From positions 1,764,501-1,828,500 of the forward strand of contig CP016211.1 of NCBI GenBank assembly GCA_001931535.1: a DNA stretch of 64,000 bases, written 5' to 3'. The notes beneath the pieces are model-generated. The model ran no database searches. It worked only from the letters and a program-made list of their open reading frames with translations, and had not been told where the DNA came from. Positions 46,917 to 54,280 of this stretch are shown here, piece by piece; within the stretch, counting starts at the first letter, position 1; every line of letters starts with the position of its first letter. The stretch comes from Minicystis rosea (GTDB taxonomy: Bacteria; Myxococcota_A; Polyangia; Polyangiales; Polyangiaceae). The translations under genes and the position numbers were made by a program.

Positions 46917-47555
46917 TTGAAGAACGTCTTGAGTCTGGCCATGGGCGGTCTCGTGTTGACCGTCACCGCGTGCAACGCAGCAGAGGAGTCGGGAGAGGCT
47001 CGGTCCGAGCTCGCGAGGTTCGAGTCGATGACGGTCTCGCAGGCGCAGGCGGCCTATCGTGATCTCGATCGCGCCCAGCAGATCGAGCTTTGGGACGAAC
47101 AACTGACGCGTCACCTCGCGAGCGGACGCTTGAGCCCCGCGCAGGCCAGCGCGGTGCGCGATCTGCGCGACCACCTGGGCGAGGCGATCGGTCCGAGCGT
47201 CGATGCATACGAGGCGCGCCTCCGCGCCGTCATGACCGAGAAGGAGATGCGTCGGATCGTCGGCAGGCTCGGCGACAGGCGCGTCGTCGCGCAGGTGGAA
47301 GCTCCGGCGCTCCTCTCGGGAAGCGAGCACGTCGCGGAGGCACCGCAGGCGATGGCCCCGGGCAATTGCAACGATCGTTGGGATTGTGACAACACCTGTA
47401 GCTGCACCGTGAGCTACGAGTTCGGGTACTACTGTCACAAGCTGACGTGCACCAGCAACTGCACGACGACCAGCAGCGGCTGTGGCTTCCTGTGGACCCA
47501 GTCCTGCACCGGCATGGGGACGGAGACGTACCCGAGCTCCTGCGATAACCCGTAG
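46917..47555 (+). CDS. fulvocin C-related bacteriocin-like precursor, copy 1
   Basis: 212 residues from TTG 46917, placed by GAGGAA 9 nt upstream and by the lipoprotein-type signal (MKNVLSLAMGGLVLTVTAC, Cys19). Residues ~35-130 form a helical leader-like region (AYRDLDRAQQIELWDEQLTRHL, LSPAQASAVRDLRDHLGEA, YEARLRAVMTEKEM) shared with the copy at 47753. The last 63 residues hold ten Cys, with CDNTCSCT, TCTSNC, TTTSSGCGFLWTQSC. The layout, helical N-part plus small Cys-rich end, fits proteins called bacteriocin fulvocin C-related. No maturation enzyme or immunity gene was recognised next to it. A sigma-54 promoter precedes it. Confidence 0.65.
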   Translation: MKNVLSLAMGGLVLTVTACNAAEESGEARSELARFESMTVSQAQAAYRDLDRAQQIELWDEQLTRHLASGRLSPAQASAVRDLRDHLGEAIGPSVDAYEARLRAVMTEKEMRRIVGRLGDRRVVAQVEAPALLSGSEHVAEAPQAMAPGNCNDRWDCDNTCSCTVSYEFGYYCHKLTCTSNCTTTSSGCGFLWTQSCTGMGTETYPSSCDNP

Positions 47556-47616
47556 AGCGTCAAACGGAGTCTCCCGTCTCTGGCCTGCGGATACGCGGCG
47601 CTCTTCGTGCGGATCA

Positions 47617-47650
47617 CCCGAAGTCCGGTCGAACGTGACCGGACTTCGGG
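47617..47650. terminator. bidirectional terminator hairpin
   Basis: Perfect 14-bp stem CCCGAAGTCCGGTC / GACCGGACTTCGGG with a 6-nt loop, centred between the two convergent fulvocin-like genes (stops at 47555 and 47753). Confidence 0.85.
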
Positions 47651-47752
47651 GCCGCCGCGCGGCGTCACATCAACGACGTCTCGGGCAGGAGAGCAGGAGA
47701 GCCGGAGAGCGCGGGCGCGCGTCCCGAATGGCTCCCTCGAATCGAGCTCAGC

Positions 47753-48364
47753 TCAGGGCTCGCCGGCGCAGCCCGACACCTCCCCCCCGCCGGAGATGTT
47801 GTTGCACGACTGTGTCCAGAACCAGCCGCACCCGCTCGACGTCTGCGCGCAGCTCGTGGTGCAGGTGGATTGGTAGCACCAATAGACGGGGTCGCCGATG
47901 GGCCCCTGGTCCGTTTGGCACGAGCAGGTGTTGCTGCATCCCCATCGGTTCGAGCAGTCGGCGGGGGCGCTCTGCGGCTGGAGCGTCGGCCTCGTCGCGC
48001 GAGGGACGCGCAGCTCCAGCGTGCTCACGATCTTCTCCATCTCGGCTTCGCTCATCACCGCGCGGAGACGAGCCTCGTATTTTTCGGCCTCGGGGCCCAT
48101 CGCCGCCTCCAGGTTCGCGCGGAGGTCGGCGACGACCTCGCGCTGCGCCGGGGTCAGCTCGTCGCTCGCGAGCTGCTGCCCGAGCCGCGCGCGCCACAGC
48201 GTCTGCTGCTCCGCCGGGGGCAGCGTGCGATAGTGGGCCTTCATCTCCGCGGTCGACGCGGTCACGAGATCATCGTCGTCGGGCTCCGAGGGCGCGACAC
48301 ACCCGGCCATCACGACGAATCCGATACAGGCCATCAAGGGAGCGGACACGAACCACTTCTTCAT
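47753..48364 (-). CDS. fulvocin C-related bacteriocin-like precursor, copy 2
   Basis: 203 residues from ATG 48364, with GAGGAG upstream. Signal peptide ends FVVMAGC (Cys22). Paralogue of the gene at 46917: MKAHYRTLPPAEQQTLWRARL, LTPAQREVVADLRANLEAAMGP and EKYEARLRAVMSEAEM align with the same blocks there. The last 68 residues have ten Cys in the same order (GCSNTCSCQ, CTTSCAQTSSGCGWFWTQSC), so the Cys-rich end is the most conserved part. The two genes converge on a shared terminator and carry the same promoter, which points to duplication of the whole unit with its control region. Confidence 0.65.
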   Translation of the reverse strand: MKKWFVSAPLMACIGFVVMAGCVAPSEPDDDDLVTASTAEMKAHYRTLPPAEQQTLWRARLGQQLASDELTPAQREVVADLRANLEAAMGPEAEKYEARLRAVMSEAEMEKIVSTLELRVPRATRPTLQPQSAPADCSNRWGCSNTCSCQTDQGPIGDPVYWCYQSTCTTSCAQTSSGCGWFWTQSCNNISGGGEVSGCAGEP

Positions 48365-48429
48365 GGAAAGAGCTCCTCACGATTCAGCGTTGGCCAGGCG
48401 GCGTGGTGCCTGGCATGGCCTCCGCCGAC

Positions 48430-48445
48430 AGCAACGCATGTGCCA
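48430..48445 (-). promoter_or_regulatory. sigma-54 promoter of fulvocin-like gene 2
   Basis: On the minus strand TGGCACATGCGTTGCT: a perfect TGGCAC-N5-TTGCW with GG-N10-GC. It lies 66 bp upstream of ATG 48364. GTGGCACATGCGTTGCTGTC is shared with the copy at 49908. Confidence 0.85.
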
Positions 48446-48485
48446 CGAACGCGCATCGGGGCAGCGCCGCGCCCGCCGCCGGCCC

Positions 48486-48504
48486 TGCGACGCGCGACGT
48501 CGCG
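48486..48504. promoter_or_regulatory. proximal 19-bp activator-site palindrome, gene 2
   Basis: TGCGACGCGCGACGTCGCG, 42 bp from the GG of the promoter, as upstream of gene 1. Confidence 0.65.
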
Positions 48505-48577
48505 GCCGTTTCGACACGAGGCGATGGATCCGCGTTCGCATCGTCGACGCCCGCTGCTTTTCAACCTCTCCTCGGGG

Positions 48578-48596
48578 TGCGACGCGCGACGTCGCA
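48578..48596. promoter_or_regulatory. distal 19-bp activator-site palindrome, gene 2
   Basis: TGCGACGCGCGACGTCGCA, the best copy in the window: 7-bp arms TGCGACG/CGTCGCA with a 5-bp centre. 92 bp from the proximal copy. Confidence 0.7.
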
Positions 48597-48710
48597 TCCG
48601 GGGCCGCGCGCGTCGCGGCGAGCCTGGATGTCCCCTTGACCTCTGCCGTCGTTTCCGCTGTGCTCTCCGGCGTTCTACGCCGCGAGCGAGAGCACGCCAT
48701 ACGAAATCTG

Positions 48711-49703
48711 ATGATCCGTCTCCGCAAAGGCTCCTCCGACCGGAGGCCCCCGACACGCTGTCTGCATTCCAGCGAAACGGCCCATGGGATCTCGAGGTCG
48801 ATCGCCTTTCTCGGTCGAGTGCTCACGGGGCTTGCGCTGTGCGTCTCGGCGCAGGCTTCGGGCTGCCTCTTTCCATCGTTCGATGACGTGACTCCATGCA
48901 CCGAGGGGTGCGATGAGTCGTGCGATCTCACGGCCGGGATGGGCGGGCCTGCCGGCGTTCGTATCGTCCCTTCCAGCGGGGCTCCCACCTTCTGCATCGA
49001 CGCGACGGAGGTCAGCGTCGGTCAGTATCGCTCGTTCTACGAGGGGGCCGCCTTTCCGCTGAGCGCATCGTTCTTCCCCGACCAGTGCGACTGGAAGGCG
49101 AATGAACGAGAAGCGTTTCGTCCGCTCGGAATCGGGACGAATGGCCAGGGCAGCGATTATATCTGGCCACATTTCGACGACAGGAAGCAGGAGAACCGGC
49201 CGGTCATGGGCATCGATTGGTGCGACGCCGCCATCTTCTGCCACTGGGCCGGCAAGCGCCTGTGCGGCTCGGAGCAGCCCACGAATCGGCACATCGACAC
49301 GACCGAGTCGAGCTGGAGCCGAACCGGAGAGTGGTTCCGAGCGTGCGGCGGGCCGGAGGGGCGACGCTTCGGCTATGGCTCCGACACACCGATCGCCGGC
49401 CGCTGCAACCAGGGTGAAGGAGGAGACCCGAACCCCTTCAACACGACGGATGTCACCGAGCCGTCGTCCTGCGCCGCCGCCTGGCCCGATGGGCCGGTCT
49501 ACAACATGAATGGCAATGTGCAGGAGCACGAGGACAACTGCACGGACGGGTCGACCTCGACCTTCGCCACGGACACCTGCTACCCCCGCGGCGGCGCCTA
49601 TCTGCTCGACCTCCAATACACGTCGTGCGCGTACGCGGAGATCGGCTCGGTATACCCCCGCGGCAAGAAGACGGAGTTCACCGGAATTCGCTGCTGCTGG
49701 TGA
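48711..49703 (+). CDS. FGE-sulfatase (SUMF1) domain protein, exported
   Basis: 330 residues from ATG 48711; the start is uncertain because the signal-like stretch (SIAFLGRVLTGLALCVSAQASGC) begins only at about residue 29. Lipobox-like ASGC. From about 75 on it matches the formylglycine-generating-enzyme fold: DATEVSVGQYRSF, GIDWCDAAIFCHWAGKRLCG, TGEWFRACGGPEGRRFGYG, VYNMNGNVQEHEDNC and the terminal GIRCCW. True FGEs convert a Cys of sulfatases to formylglycine; most SUMF1-like proteins of this type in myxobacteria have unknown roles. It lies between the fulvocin-like genes and the esterase gene. Confidence 0.82.
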   Translation: MIRLRKGSSDRRPPTRCLHSSETAHGISRSIAFLGRVLTGLALCVSAQASGCLFPSFDDVTPCTEGCDESCDLTAGMGGPAGVRIVPSSGAPTFCIDATEVSVGQYRSFYEGAAFPLSASFFPDQCDWKANEREAFRPLGIGTNGQGSDYIWPHFDDRKQENRPVMGIDWCDAAIFCHWAGKRLCGSEQPTNRHIDTTESSWSRTGEWFRACGGPEGRRFGYGSDTPIAGRCNQGEGGDPNPFNTTDVTEPSSCAAAWPDGPVYNMNGNVQEHEDNCTDGSTSTFATDTCYPRGGAYLLDLQYTSCAYAEIGSVYPRGKKTEFTGIRCCW

Positions 49704-49713
49704 GTGGGCAGGC

Positions 49714-49753
49714 CGCGACGCGCGACACCGCGGCCGCGACGTCCGGCGTCGCA
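49714..49753. promoter_or_regulatory. two adjacent activator-site palindromes, esterase gene
   Basis: CGCGACGCGCGACACCGCG (49714-49732) and CGCGACGTCCGGCGTCGCA (49735-49753) match TGCGACG-N5-CGTCGCA imperfectly. A weaker copy, CGCGACCTCCCGCGGCGCG, lies at 49830-49848, 95 bp after the second. Confidence 0.55.
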
Positions 49754-49908
49754 GCCTTCGATGATGTGGGAAACGGGGGAGAACACACGGTTGGACGCAA
49801 TCGTCACTGTCGTCTCGTTGGGTTGCGGCCGCGACCTCCCGCGGCGCGGGCCTCGCAAAGGGCCTCTGTAGAATGGCGTAGATCCCCGATTCATCGCACG
49901 TCCACGCG

Positions 49909-49924
49909 TGGCACATGCGTTGCT
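49909..49924 (+). promoter_or_regulatory. sigma-54 promoter of the esterase gene
   Basis: TGGCACATGCGTTGCT, perfect TGGCAC-N5-TTGCW with GG-N10-GC, identical to the promoter at 48430 (minus). It lies 48 bp upstream of ATG 49972. Confidence 0.85.
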
Positions 49925-49971
49925 GTCATGTCCGGCACCCCTCGCGGAAACTTCGGAAAAGGAGTGCTCGA

Positions 49972-51627
49972 ATGAAGCGTCCCGTCGCGCTCGGTGCGGT
50001 CGTCTGCTCTGCCATGATTGGCTGCTTGGGCCCTCGCGGTCTGGACGAGAATACGGAGCAGAGCTCCGACAACCTCGTGAGCCAGAAGATTACGATTGTC
50101 CCATCGATGGTCCATGTGGACCCTGCCCACCCCCCGCAGGGCAACTACCAGACGCTGTTCGATGAGCAGAGCCTCGCCGGCGATCCCGTCTTCGGCACGG
50201 CGGGGGCGCCGGTCACGAGCTGGGGTGACCAAAGCTGGGTCGCCGCGGACTACCCGGCCGGCTTCTACATCGATCTCGGGGACACCTACGTCGTCACGCA
50301 CCTGGCCTATTTCGACACCTTCAACACCGGCCCGGTGTATTTCGACATCGGTGCTCCCGGCGCGTGGACCAATGAAGTGTCGGACTCGAGCGACGGTTGG
50401 CAGAGCTGGAAGATCTTCTCCGTCGGCGAGCAGACTCGGTACATCCGATTCTCCAGGGGGATGTTCGCGGGCGTCAACGAGATCCTCGTCTACGGATATC
50501 CGGCGGGGGGAACTCCTCCGCCCAATCAGCCTCCCACGGTCTCGGTGGGGAGCAGCCAAACGATCACGCTGCCGGTCGCGTCCGTGAGCTTGAGCGGCAC
50601 GGCGAGCGATCCGGATGGGACCATCGCATCGTATCAGTGGTCTCAGATCTCGGGACCGAGCACCGCATCGCTCCAGGGCGCGGGCACCGCGACGGCGACG
50701 GCGTCGGGGCTCGTCGCCGGTACGTACTCGTTCAAGCTGACGGTGACCGATGACGACGGCGCGACCGCCTCTGCGACGAAGTCGGTGATCGTGAACGCGG
50801 CGCCGAGCGGCAATGGCACGACGACCGAGGTCTACGCGTCGTCTTCGACGCCCGGTTACTATGGCTACGTGAAGTATCTCCCGCCCGGCTATGACGGGAG
50901 CGCGAATTGGCCGGTGGTCTTCTTCCTCCACGGCCAGGGACAGACCGGCAATGGCTCCGCGAGCCAGCTTTACAAGGTGCGGGCAAACGGGCCTCAGCAC
51001 TACATCGACACGGAGGGTAAACAGTATCCGTTCATCCTCATCTCCCCGCAGACGAATGGGAGCTGGGGGAGTTGGGAGCAGCAGTACTACATGAATCCGT
51101 TCGTCGATCACATCAAGCAGACCCTCAAAGTCGATCCCAAGCGGGTGTACATGACGGGCCTGAGCCTCGGCGGGGGCGGGACTTGGGCGTACGCGCAGCT
51201 CTTTCCGGAGAAGCTCGCAGGCATCGTCACCGCGTGCGCTGGGTATTATGGGGCGACGGATGCCGACGGGGCGAAGCTCGTCAACCAGGGCGTGGCGGTG
51301 TGGTCGTTCCACGGCCTCAAGGACACGACCCTGAACGAGGGCGGCGACGTCGCGTGGTTCGACGCCATCGGCCACGCGCTCGGCGCGAACACGGGTGTGA
51401 AGAATACGTATCAGACCGGAACCACGGCTTGGTACACGTCCTTCTACCGCCCCGCGACCCACAATTGGGAGTGGATCCCGGGGCAGACGAGCGTCGATGG
51501 GAACAACGCGCCGGCGTCGTATCCTGCGCACCTCACGCTCTATCCGCTGGACGGTCACTTCATCTGGGATTCCGTGTACAAGGATCAGAATGTTTGGGAT
51601 TGGCTGCTTGCCCAGGCCCGGCCTTGA
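49972..51627 (+). CDS. esterase lipoprotein with discoidin-like and PKD-like domains
   Basis: 551 residues from ATG 49972, with AAGGAG upstream. Signal peptide ending AMIGC (Cys18). Residues ~45-180 look like a discoidin-type (F5/8C-like) carbohydrate-binding domain (WVAADYPAGFYIDLGDTYVVTHL, TRYIRFSRG), ~190-275 are a PKD-like domain (PPTVSVGSSQTITLPVASVSLSGTASDPDG), and ~285-551 an alpha/beta hydrolase of the PHB-depolymerase/feruloyl-esterase type: PVVFFLHGQGQTG, TGLSLGGGGTW with the nucleophile Ser, and DGHFIWD with the His. Likely secreted to cut polymer esters. It shares its promoter type with the fulvocin-like genes. REP palindromes follow. Confidence 0.85.
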   Translation: MKRPVALGAVVCSAMIGCLGPRGLDENTEQSSDNLVSQKITIVPSMVHVDPAHPPQGNYQTLFDEQSLAGDPVFGTAGAPVTSWGDQSWVAADYPAGFYIDLGDTYVVTHLAYFDTFNTGPVYFDIGAPGAWTNEVSDSSDGWQSWKIFSVGEQTRYIRFSRGMFAGVNEILVYGYPAGGTPPPNQPPTVSVGSSQTITLPVASVSLSGTASDPDGTIASYQWSQISGPSTASLQGAGTATATASGLVAGTYSFKLTVTDDDGATASATKSVIVNAAPSGNGTTTEVYASSSTPGYYGYVKYLPPGYDGSANWPVVFFLHGQGQTGNGSASQLYKVRANGPQHYIDTEGKQYPFILISPQTNGSWGSWEQQYYMNPFVDHIKQTLKVDPKRVYMTGLSLGGGGTWAYAQLFPEKLAGIVTACAGYYGATDADGAKLVNQGVAVWSFHGLKDTTLNEGGDVAWFDAIGHALGANTGVKNTYQTGTTAWYTSFYRPATHNWEWIPGQTSVDGNNAPASYPAHLTLYPLDGHFIWDSVYKDQNVWDWLLAQARP

Positions 51628-51634
51628 TCTCGAT

Positions 51635-51706
51635 GGGGCCGCAAGCGGCCCCAAACCCCGCGCCGGATGAGCCGGCGCTGAGCACGTTGGGGCCGCAAGC
51701 GGCCCC
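51635..51706. repeat. two REP-like palindromes after the esterase gene
   Basis: GGGGCCGCAAGCGGCCCC exact at 51635-51652 and 51689-51706, with a weaker GCCGGATGAGCCGGC repeat between them. They lie 8 and 62 bp after the stop codon. Confidence 0.75.
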
Positions 51707-51766
51707 AAACTCCGCGCTTACCGATCCAGCGCTGATCGAGGATCGGTGAGCGTCGGGGAGCTGGGC

Positions 51767-52705
51767 TCAGAAGCTTCCGTGGAGCGCGACGCCGGTCGGT
51801 GAGATGGCGAGCCCCGTGCGGGCCGCCGCGCCGGTCTTGTGCGGCGAGCTCGACACGATCCAGAGGGTCGCGGCGGCGGCGATCGAGGCGAGACCCACGC
51901 CCATCGCCACGCCGGAGGCGATGAACTTCGACCGCGTCGGCGCGACGGTGTCCTCGGTGCACGAGCGCGTGACGCCGCAGCCGGCCTTGATGTCCGCGTA
52001 TTCGGACTGCGCAACGCCCTGGAGCACGCCGAACGCACCGAGCGACACGGCGCCCACGCCGAGCAGGATCCACGGCGCCGGGGACGACACCTCGGCGCGC
52101 GGAGTTACGCGCGCCGAGGTGGGCGTGGCCGGCGCGCGCTCCAGCAGGACGATCACCGTGCGCATCTTCTCGCCGCGGGCGATCACGAGCTGAACCTCTT
52201 TCGGAGAGAAGCCACCGGCGTCGAGGCGCAGCTTGACGGCGCCCGGATCGAGCGTGAGGGCCTGGCCTTCGAGGTGATCCGCGAGCCGTGTCGCGCCGGC
52301 GTCGACGTGCACGTCGAGCAGATCGTTGCCGTCGCCGTCGCGCGCGCGGACCACGATGCTCGGCAGCTCGCTCTCCACCTCGCGCAGCCCGGCCGCGCAG
52401 TCGTCACGCACGATCTTCGGGCACGTCGTCTGCGCGCAGCGGATGAAGTCTTCGCGGGCAGCCTTGAGCTTGCCCTCGGAACGAAGTGTCTGCGCCGCCT
52501 CCACCGCGGCCACGCACGCGAGCTTGTCACCCGCACGTGCAGCGGAGGGCGCGAGCACCACCGCCACCGCCCCGAGAACGCCGAACGAGAGGGGACCGAG
52601 TCGGCCGAGGAGGCGCGAGCCGAGCGAAGCGCGAGGGTGAAAGCGGGCTCGGGCCCGCTGCGGGAGGGGCCACGTCGGTTGGCGACGCGAGACTCGGAGA
52701 GGCAT
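51767..52705 (-). CDS. exported PEGA-like protein, partner of kinase
   Basis: 312 residues from ATG 52705; the kinase stop codon lies one base upstream, so the two are coupled. A signal or TM stretch lies at about 34-55 (LGPLSFGVLGAVAVVLAPSAARA). Then a helical region CVAAVEAAQTLRSEGKLKAAREDFIRCAQTTCP, a PEGA-like beta domain (IVVRARDGDGNDLLDVHVDAGATR, GAVKLRLDAGGFSPKEVQLVIARGEK), and a TM pair (APWILLGVGAVSLGAFGVLQG, and near 262-285). Such proteins occur right after Ser/Thr kinase genes in many myxobacteria. The function is not known. Confidence 0.8.
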   Translation of the reverse strand: MPLRVSRRQPTWPLPQRARARFHPRASLGSRLLGRLGPLSFGVLGAVAVVLAPSAARAGDKLACVAAVEAAQTLRSEGKLKAAREDFIRCAQTTCPKIVRDDCAAGLREVESELPSIVVRARDGDGNDLLDVHVDAGATRLADHLEGQALTLDPGAVKLRLDAGGFSPKEVQLVIARGEKMRTVIVLLERAPATPTSARVTPRAEVSSPAPWILLGVGAVSLGAFGVLQGVAQSEYADIKAGCGVTRSCTEDTVAPTRSKFIASGVAMGVGLASIAAAATLWIVSSSPHKTGAAARTGLAISPTGVALHGSF

Positions 52706-52706
52706 T

Positions 52707-54251
52707 CTAGGGCCCATCATCCATGCACTCGGGGTGATAGCGCTTCCTTCCGGTCGCATCGATCGTGACGGGCTCGCACTTCTTCTTTGCGACACGCTGC
52801 GGAGCGGTGACCGCGTTCTTCGAGGGCGGTTTGACGGCGACGGGCTGGACGGTGCTCGTCGCGCTCGGCACCTCGCCGGCCGGGCTGGGCGGCGGCGACG
52901 CGACCGCGGACGGCGCTGCGGTCATCGGAACGGAGAACGCCGGCGAAGACACCGCAGGTGGAGCAGGCTTTACGTCCGACGAGCGCGTGTCCGGCGAGCG
53001 CATGGCGAGGAGCGCGGCCAGGGTGCCGCCCACGACGAGCGTCGCCGCGGCCACGCCCCCGAAGCGGAGCGCGTTTGCGCTCTTGGGGGCCGCGGGAGCT
53101 CGTCGAGAGGACGTGTCGCTCGGCTCGGACGCGGCGCTCGCCGCCGCGATCGGTGACGCGGCGACGGCCGTTCCCGCGAGCCTCGGGGGCTCGATGGCCT
53201 CATCGTCCCTACCGTCGACGTCGACGGCGACGAGCGCCCGCTCGAGCTCCGCCACCCGTCGCGAGCGCTCGCTCAATGCTTCACCGGCGAGGTCCTCCAG
53301 CCACTCCGCGACGCGCGAAGGGAGCGCCGGTCGCATCGCGTCCTCGAGCGCGCGTGCCATTTCGGCGGCGGTGCCGAAGCGCTCTGCGGGATCGCGCGCG
53401 AGGGCCCGGAGGACGAGGGCGTCGACCGCGCTCGGGATGTCCGGCGCGTGTTTGCTCGGCGGATCCGCCTTGCCGAACAACAACCGCTCGAGCACCTCGC
53501 CCTCGCTCGCGCCGCGCACGAATCGCTCGCCCACGAGCGCCTCCCAGAGCACGGCCCCGGCGGCATAGATGTCCACGCGACGCGTGAGCGGATCGCCGCG
53601 GACCTGCTCGGGCGCCATGTACGGCAGCTTGCCCTTGATCTTGCCCTCTTCGGTCGTGTGCATCTGGCCGGCGGCCTTCGCGATGCCGAAGTCGACGACG
53701 AGCGACGTCCCGTCGCGACGAAGCATGATGTTGTGCGGCGTGACGTCTCGGTGGATGAGGCTCAGTGGTCCCCCGCGCTCGTCCTTCGCCTCGTGAGCGG
53801 CGTGCAGCCCGCGCAGCATGTCGATGATCACCGCGCTCGCGATGGGCGGCGGGATCCTCGACCGGCGCTCCATCACCAGCTTCTGGAGCCGGTGGAGCGT
53901 CTCGCCTTCGACGTATTCCATCACGAGGAGCACTCGCTCCTCGAGCGTCACCACGTCGAGCATGGCCACGACGTTCGGGTGCTGGATGCGCCCGGCCATG
54001 CGCGCCTCGTCGAGCAGCATCGACACGAGCTCCTCGTCGCGCGCGAGGTGATCGTGGAGCCGCTTGATCGCGACCATGCGGCCGAAGCGCGCGGGGCCCA
54101 TGAGCCGGCCGAGGTACACCGTCGCCATGCCGCCGCTGGCGATCTCTTCGAGCAAGGCGTACCGGCCGAGAGCACGGACCTCCGTCCGTTTCGCCGCGGG
54201 GAGCGGGGCCGACACGCGCCGGATGGTAAGCGTTTTCGAGCGCTTTCGCAC
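52707..54251 (-). CDS. Ser/Thr protein kinase (Hanks type), membrane-anchored
   Basis: 514 residues from GTG 54251. Kinase domain at about 30-300: glycine loop IASGGMATVY (37-46), ATP-binding Lys63 in VAIKR, HRDVTPHN with catalytic Asp169, DFGIAK with Asp187, APEQ at 213-216. All catalytic residues are kept. Then a linker, one TM at about 397-417 (GGVAAATLVVGGTLAALLA), and a Pro/Ser/Ala-rich extracytoplasmic tail that ends in a small Cys-containing stretch (KKKCEPVTIDATGRKRYHPEC). It is 29 bp divergent from the FHA sigma-54 activator, and coupled to the PEGA-like gene, so the three may form one signalling set. Confidence 0.93.
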   Translation of the reverse strand: MRKRSKTLTIRRVSAPLPAAKRTEVRALGRYALLEEIASGGMATVYLGRLMGPARFGRMVAIKRLHDHLARDEELVSMLLDEARMAGRIQHPNVVAMLDVVTLEERVLLVMEYVEGETLHRLQKLVMERRSRIPPPIASAVIIDMLRGLHAAHEAKDERGGPLSLIHRDVTPHNIMLRRDGTSLVVDFGIAKAAGQMHTTEEGKIKGKLPYMAPEQVRGDPLTRRVDIYAAGAVLWEALVGERFVRGASEGEVLERLLFGKADPPSKHAPDIPSAVDALVLRALARDPAERFGTAAEMARALEDAMRPALPSRVAEWLEDLAGEALSERSRRVAELERALVAVDVDGRDDEAIEPPRLAGTAVAASPIAAASAASEPSDTSSRRAPAAPKSANALRFGGVAAATLVVGGTLAALLAMRSPDTRSSDVKPAPPAVSSPAFSVPMTAAPSAVASPPPSPAGEVPSATSTVQPVAVKPPSKNAVTAPQRVAKKKCEPVTIDATGRKRYHPECMDDGP

Positions 54252-54280
54252 CCTGTTCTTGAAGTAGAATCAAGCGACGG

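Larger units (their letters stand above)
48365..48710. other. control region between fulvocin-like gene 2 and FGE-like gene
   Basis: 346 bp between divergent genes. It holds the sigma-54 promoter and both 19-bp palindromes of the leftward fulvocin-like gene. No separate promoter for the rightward FGE-like gene was recognised. Confidence 0.55.
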
